Virus record (IMG/VR): IMGVR_UViG_3300048838_000456
Location: 1-23,639 of that record
Reading direction: 5' to 3' (one strand)
DNA length: 23,639 nt
DNA from: a virus
Shown here: piece after piece, positions 21,479 to 23,639 of the stretch
How the letters are laid out: each line of letters opens with the position of its first letter
How positions within the stretch are numbered: position 1 is the stretch's first letter
Notes under the pieces: model-generated
Databases searched by the model: none
Seen by the model: only the letters and a program-made list of their open reading frames with translations
What the model was told of the DNA's origin: nothing
Made by a program: the position numbers and the translations under genes

Positions 21479-22068
21479 TTATGAAATATGAGGATATAAA
21501 ACACATGAGGATTTCAGATTTGAATGAAGATGATTTTAAAATCTGGATTATGGATGAATTAACCGATTTGATGAATGATTGCGGCCAAAAAATTGATAAC
21601 GATATGTTAATTCATTCAGTTCGTAGGTTGCGCGGGGTTTTATTCTTGGGAAAATACCGGAGTTGGTATGTTGGCGATGTGCATGCTACTTTTCAGGTTG
21701 GTTTGTCGGGTGCTTACGGAATGTTTACAAAAGTTACTGTTAAATCATTGTTGCAATTTCTGAACCAGGCTCAACGGCAATTAACAAACAAAAACGTTAA
21801 CAAAGCCGAAGAAGAAAGCGATCGCAAAAATGCCGCCTTTAGCCCGCGCATTACGTTTGTTTCCGACTTTATTATTTGGGCCACAACAAACCAAATTTGT
21901 TTGGAGTATTTAAACCCAGGTTATAACCCGATGGTAGAAAGAAAGGTATCAAAAGAAGTTGAAGCAATGGCCGATGATTATCATACTGCAAAGGATTTAG
22001 GGGTTTTGCACTCTTTCAAAAACAGGATTAAAAATGATTCAATGGCTTATTTCGAAAAAATAAAATAG
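21475..22068 (+). CDS. hypothetical protein, possible replication partner
   Basis: This 197-residue protein is a mixed alpha/beta type: DLNEDDFKIWIMDELTDLMNDCGQKIDNDMLIHSVRRLRGVLFLGKYRSWYVGDVHATFQVGLSGAYGMFTKVTVKSLLQFLNQAQ. I do not recognise its family. It starts inside the end of the initiator-like gene (4-nt overlap). It is followed 2 nt later by a small zinc-knuckle gene. Given this coupling it could load helicase or act with the initiator, but that is context only. Confidence 0.65.
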   Translation: MIMKYEDIKHMRISDLNEDDFKIWIMDELTDLMNDCGQKIDNDMLIHSVRRLRGVLFLGKYRSWYVGDVHATFQVGLSGAYGMFTKVTVKSLLQFLNQAQRQLTNKNVNKAEEESDRKNAAFSPRITFVSDFIIWATTNQICLEYLNPGYNPMVERKVSKEVEAMADDYHTAKDLGVLHSFKNRIKNDSMAYFEKIK

Positions 22069-22070
22069 CC

Positions 22071-22289
22071 ATGACCGATAGCGAAGCCAAAAGCATTTTT
22101 AAAGAAATGAAACGCATACTTTGCCCAGGTTGCAAAGGCGAAAAGGTGCAAATGTACCTTGATAAATGGGACGAACGTGAAGAAAGAACATGCCACGTTT
22201 GCGATGGCGAAGGAATTGTTTTTGAAATTACCGAAAAACTAATAAAGAAAATTAACAATGGCAGAAAAAACAGGGAGTTGCAGCCGTAA
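22071..22289 (+). CDS. DnaJ-type zinc-knuckle small protein
   Basis: The 72-residue protein contains CPGCKGEK (C18, C21) and CHVCDGEG (C41, C44), two CxxCxGxx knuckles of the DnaJ central zinc-finger kind that bind one zinc. It has no J domain. It starts 2 nt after the previous stop and overlaps the HNH gene by 32 nt. It may be a protein-interaction or nucleic-acid-binding adaptor. Confidence 0.75.
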   Translation: MTDSEAKSIFKEMKRILCPGCKGEKVQMYLDKWDEREERTCHVCDGEGIVFEITEKLIKKINNGRKNRELQP

Positions 22290-22596
22290 TTATGCCCCAA
22301 AAACAACCACAACCGGGCAAAAAATGGAGAGCCGGGAGCGGTCGCGCAAAGAATACCATACAAACCGATGGACGGTTATTAGTAAGAAATTCAGGGAATC
22401 GCACCCGCTTTGCCAAAGGTGTTTGGATTCGGGTATTGTTACACCTTCTGAAGTAACAGACCATATTGTCCCGGTTGAAATACATGGTAAGTTTTGGGAT
22501 AGGTTTAACTACCAGGCACTTTGTAAACGTTGCAATATTGCTAAGGGAAATGAAGATAAAACAAAAATAAATGAACACAGAAAAGCCGTTAAATAG
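22258..22596 (+). CDS. HNH endonuclease (packaging-type)
   Basis: This 112-residue protein carries the phage HNH pattern: HPLCQRC (C52, C55), VTDHIVPV (D68, H69), NYQALCKRCNIAKG (C89, C92, N93, K97). The two CxxC pairs hold zinc and the His/Asn residues form the active site. Such HNH genes sit directly before terminase small subunit genes in many HK97-like phages and assist cos cleavage. Here a tyrosine recombinase gene follows instead, its start lying inside the HNH 3' end (22571 versus stop 22596). The ATG at 22258 gives a 32-nt overlap with the upstream gene. Confidence 0.9.
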   Translation: MAEKTGSCSRNYAPKTTTTGQKMESRERSRKEYHTNRWTVISKKFRESHPLCQRCLDSGIVTPSEVTDHIVPVEIHGKFWDRFNYQALCKRCNIAKGNEDKTKINEHRKAVK

Positions 22597-23524
22597 ATTG
22601 ATTACTGATTACGTTGAACAACTGGACTGCAAAGAGTACGTTCAAAAAAATACACTATGGGTATTGCAAAGGTTTGTAAAATGGATGACAATTAACAGAG
22701 TTAACATATCGGAACCACGCCGCGCTGATATTATCCACTACAAAAACACAATTACAAGCGAAGGGAAAACTCCTACTACATTGAACCGTTATATGTCGCC
22801 TGTTCGTGGGTTCTTTCGCTATCTCGAAAAAGAAAACATTTATAGCGACATTGCCGTCGGTATCAAAACACCTGACGACCAAAGGCGAGTAAGAAAAGAA
22901 TATTTAAAACCTGAACAAATTATTCAATTACTTGAATCTATACCTACTACAACAGTAACCGGATTACGCGATTACGCAATGATTAACCTTATGGTTTGTT
23001 TAGGGTTGCGCCGTGTTGAAATATTGCGCTTAACAGTTGCAGACCTTTGCACTGAATCAAATGGATATTCTCTTAATGTTTGGCGCAAAGGCAAAAACTA
23101 CAAAGAGAAAATTAAAATTGAATCAGAACTATTTGAACCAATTGAAAACTATTTATTGAAGCGTGAATCATTTTCAGATAGTTCAGCACTGTTTGGAAAT
23201 CACGGGCCGCACTCAAAGCAATCTATCAACCTTGACACATTGAGTTTGATAGTTAAAAAATATTTGAAACTGATAAATGATTCGAAGAAATTAACATGCC
23301 ACTCATTGAGGCACTCAGCCGCAATCAACCTGTTAAATTCAGGCAGTTCGATTTATGATGTTAAGGACATGTTAGGCCATAGTACAACGAAATCAACAGA
23401 AATCTATTTAAAGGCCATAGAGGCAGAAAGAAGGTTTAATAGTCCAGCTGTTAACCAATTAATAAAACTATACAGAAATAGGACAAGAATACCCAATAAA
23501 GACCAAATAATAGCTGTTGATTGA
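22571..23524 (+). CDS. XerC/D-like tyrosine recombinase (Rec3)
   Basis: This 317-residue protein has a SAM-like core-binding domain (about 1-90) and a catalytic domain (about 110-300). All catalytic residues are visible: Arg147 (LGLRRVEI), a Lys near 173-175 (RKGKN), His244 and Arg247 (CHSLRHSA), His270 (MLGHST) and Tyr279 (EIYLKA). It differs clearly in sequence from both other recombinases in this window. It starts within the 3' end of the HNH gene and occupies the place of a terminase small subunit. That is unusual for a phage already carrying an integrase at 15742. Role unknown: dimer resolution, cos-adjacent recombination or inversion are possible. Confidence 0.9.
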   Translation: MNTEKPLNRLITDYVEQLDCKEYVQKNTLWVLQRFVKWMTINRVNISEPRRADIIHYKNTITSEGKTPTTLNRYMSPVRGFFRYLEKENIYSDIAVGIKTPDDQRRVRKEYLKPEQIIQLLESIPTTTVTGLRDYAMINLMVCLGLRRVEILRLTVADLCTESNGYSLNVWRKGKNYKEKIKIESELFEPIENYLLKRESFSDSSALFGNHGPHSKQSINLDTLSLIVKKYLKLINDSKKLTCHSLRHSAAINLLNSGSSIYDVKDMLGHSTTKSTEIYLKAIEAERRFNSPAVNQLIKLYRNRTRIPNKDQIIAVD

Positions 23525-23552
23525 TTGCTATATATGTTTTCCGTTAAGAAAT

Positions 23553-23639
23553 ATGGATATGACTATTAAAATGACTGAACCATCAATGAAATATAGGGGG
23601 ATAGGGGGTAAAATCTCTTTTTTGAAAGATTACCAAGAC
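23553..23639 (+). CDS. possible start of a further gene (partial at edge)
   Basis: ATG at 23553 opens a frame of 29 codons to the window edge (MDMTIKMTEPSMKYRGIGGK...). Its composition is unremarkable, and the G-rich repeat lies inside it. A terminase subunit gene is expected here, but the visible residues do not identify one. Confidence 0.25.
   Translation, partial: MDMTIKMTEPSMKYRGIGGKISFLKDYQD
23593..23608 (+). repeat. tandem ATAGGGGG repeat, candidate cos-region element
   Basis: ATAGGGGG occurs twice in a row, giving two G5 runs in otherwise AT-rich DNA, followed by TAAAATCTCTTTTTT. It lies after the HNH and recombinase genes, where a cohesive-end site upstream of the terminase genes would be expected. 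No cleavage site can be assigned from sequence alone. Confidence 0.35.

Noticed and set aside
22028-22578. Reverse-strand open frames opposite the zinc-knuckle and HNH genes
   Set aside because: The forward frames carry clear Cys and HNH motifs; the reverse frames have none.

Overview
The window looks like a piece of a temperate, long-tailed (siphovirus-type) phage genome of a Bacteroidota host. The evidence for the host is: AT-rich DNA; starts without Shine-Dalgarno sequences; TAnnTTTG-type -7 boxes; a Bacteroidota-type integrase with an unusual catalytic signature; and tail-tip, coiled-coil and holin genes of styles I associate with Bacteroidota phages. No database search was possible, so every family call rests on motif recognition.

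Layout: (1) 3-982: the tail end of an unrecognised gene and a XerC/D-like tyrosine recombinase (Rec1). (2) 1052-6876: an HK97-type head and connector operon, in the order portal, prohead protease, major capsid protein, small capsid-adjacent protein, gp6-like connector, head closure protein, gp10-like protein, DUF3168-like tail terminator, major tail protein. (3) 6940-7607: a tail-assembly chaperone pair joined by a strong -1 frameshift signal (nine A followed by a stem-loop). (4) 7639-8563: a holin and a CHAP-type lysin, placed unusually between the chaperone and the tape measure gene. (5) 8560-15398: tape measure, a large tail-tip protein with an AT-rich insert, a receptor-binding protein with three 133-residue repeats and a C-terminal SGNH esterase domain, and a membrane-anchored coiled-coil protein. 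(6) 15399-15741: a non-coding attachment region holding a terminator, the 3' part of a tRNA-Trp(CCA) gene, a second terminator-like hairpin, a 14-bp palindrome, and two identical 22-bp direct repeats flanking the tRNA fragment. (7) 15742-18083: integrase, a reverse-strand secreted protein (a likely lysogenic-conversion gene) and a reverse-strand XRE repressor. (8) 18187-22596: an early operon with a LuxR-type HTH protein, small proteins, a stand-alone DnaA domain IV, an SSB-like protein, a replication-initiator-like protein with a KD-repeat linker, a DnaJ-type zinc-knuckle protein and an HNH nuclease. (9) 22571-23639: a third tyrosine recombinase (Rec3) and a G-rich repeat where a cos site or terminase start is expected.

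The tRNA fragment lacks its 5' half, with late genes on one side and the integrase on the other. That is the order of an attP site in a circular or permuted phage genome, not of a single integrated prophage. The terminase genes are not in the window and probably lie in the missing segment between its right and left ends. If so, Rec3 and Rec1 bracket the packaging genes.

Expected workings: the repressor at 17706-18083 holds the early promoter at about 18145 off through a palindromic operator; the integrase recombines the tRNA-Trp core using the flanking arm repeats; early genes replicate the DNA; HNH nuclease plus the missing terminase package it; the long rightward structural operon builds the virion. 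The points most worth checking are the frameshift signal, the complete attP layout, the three tyrosine recombinases, the five tandem stop codons and hairpin after the capsid gene, and the modular receptor-binding proteins.
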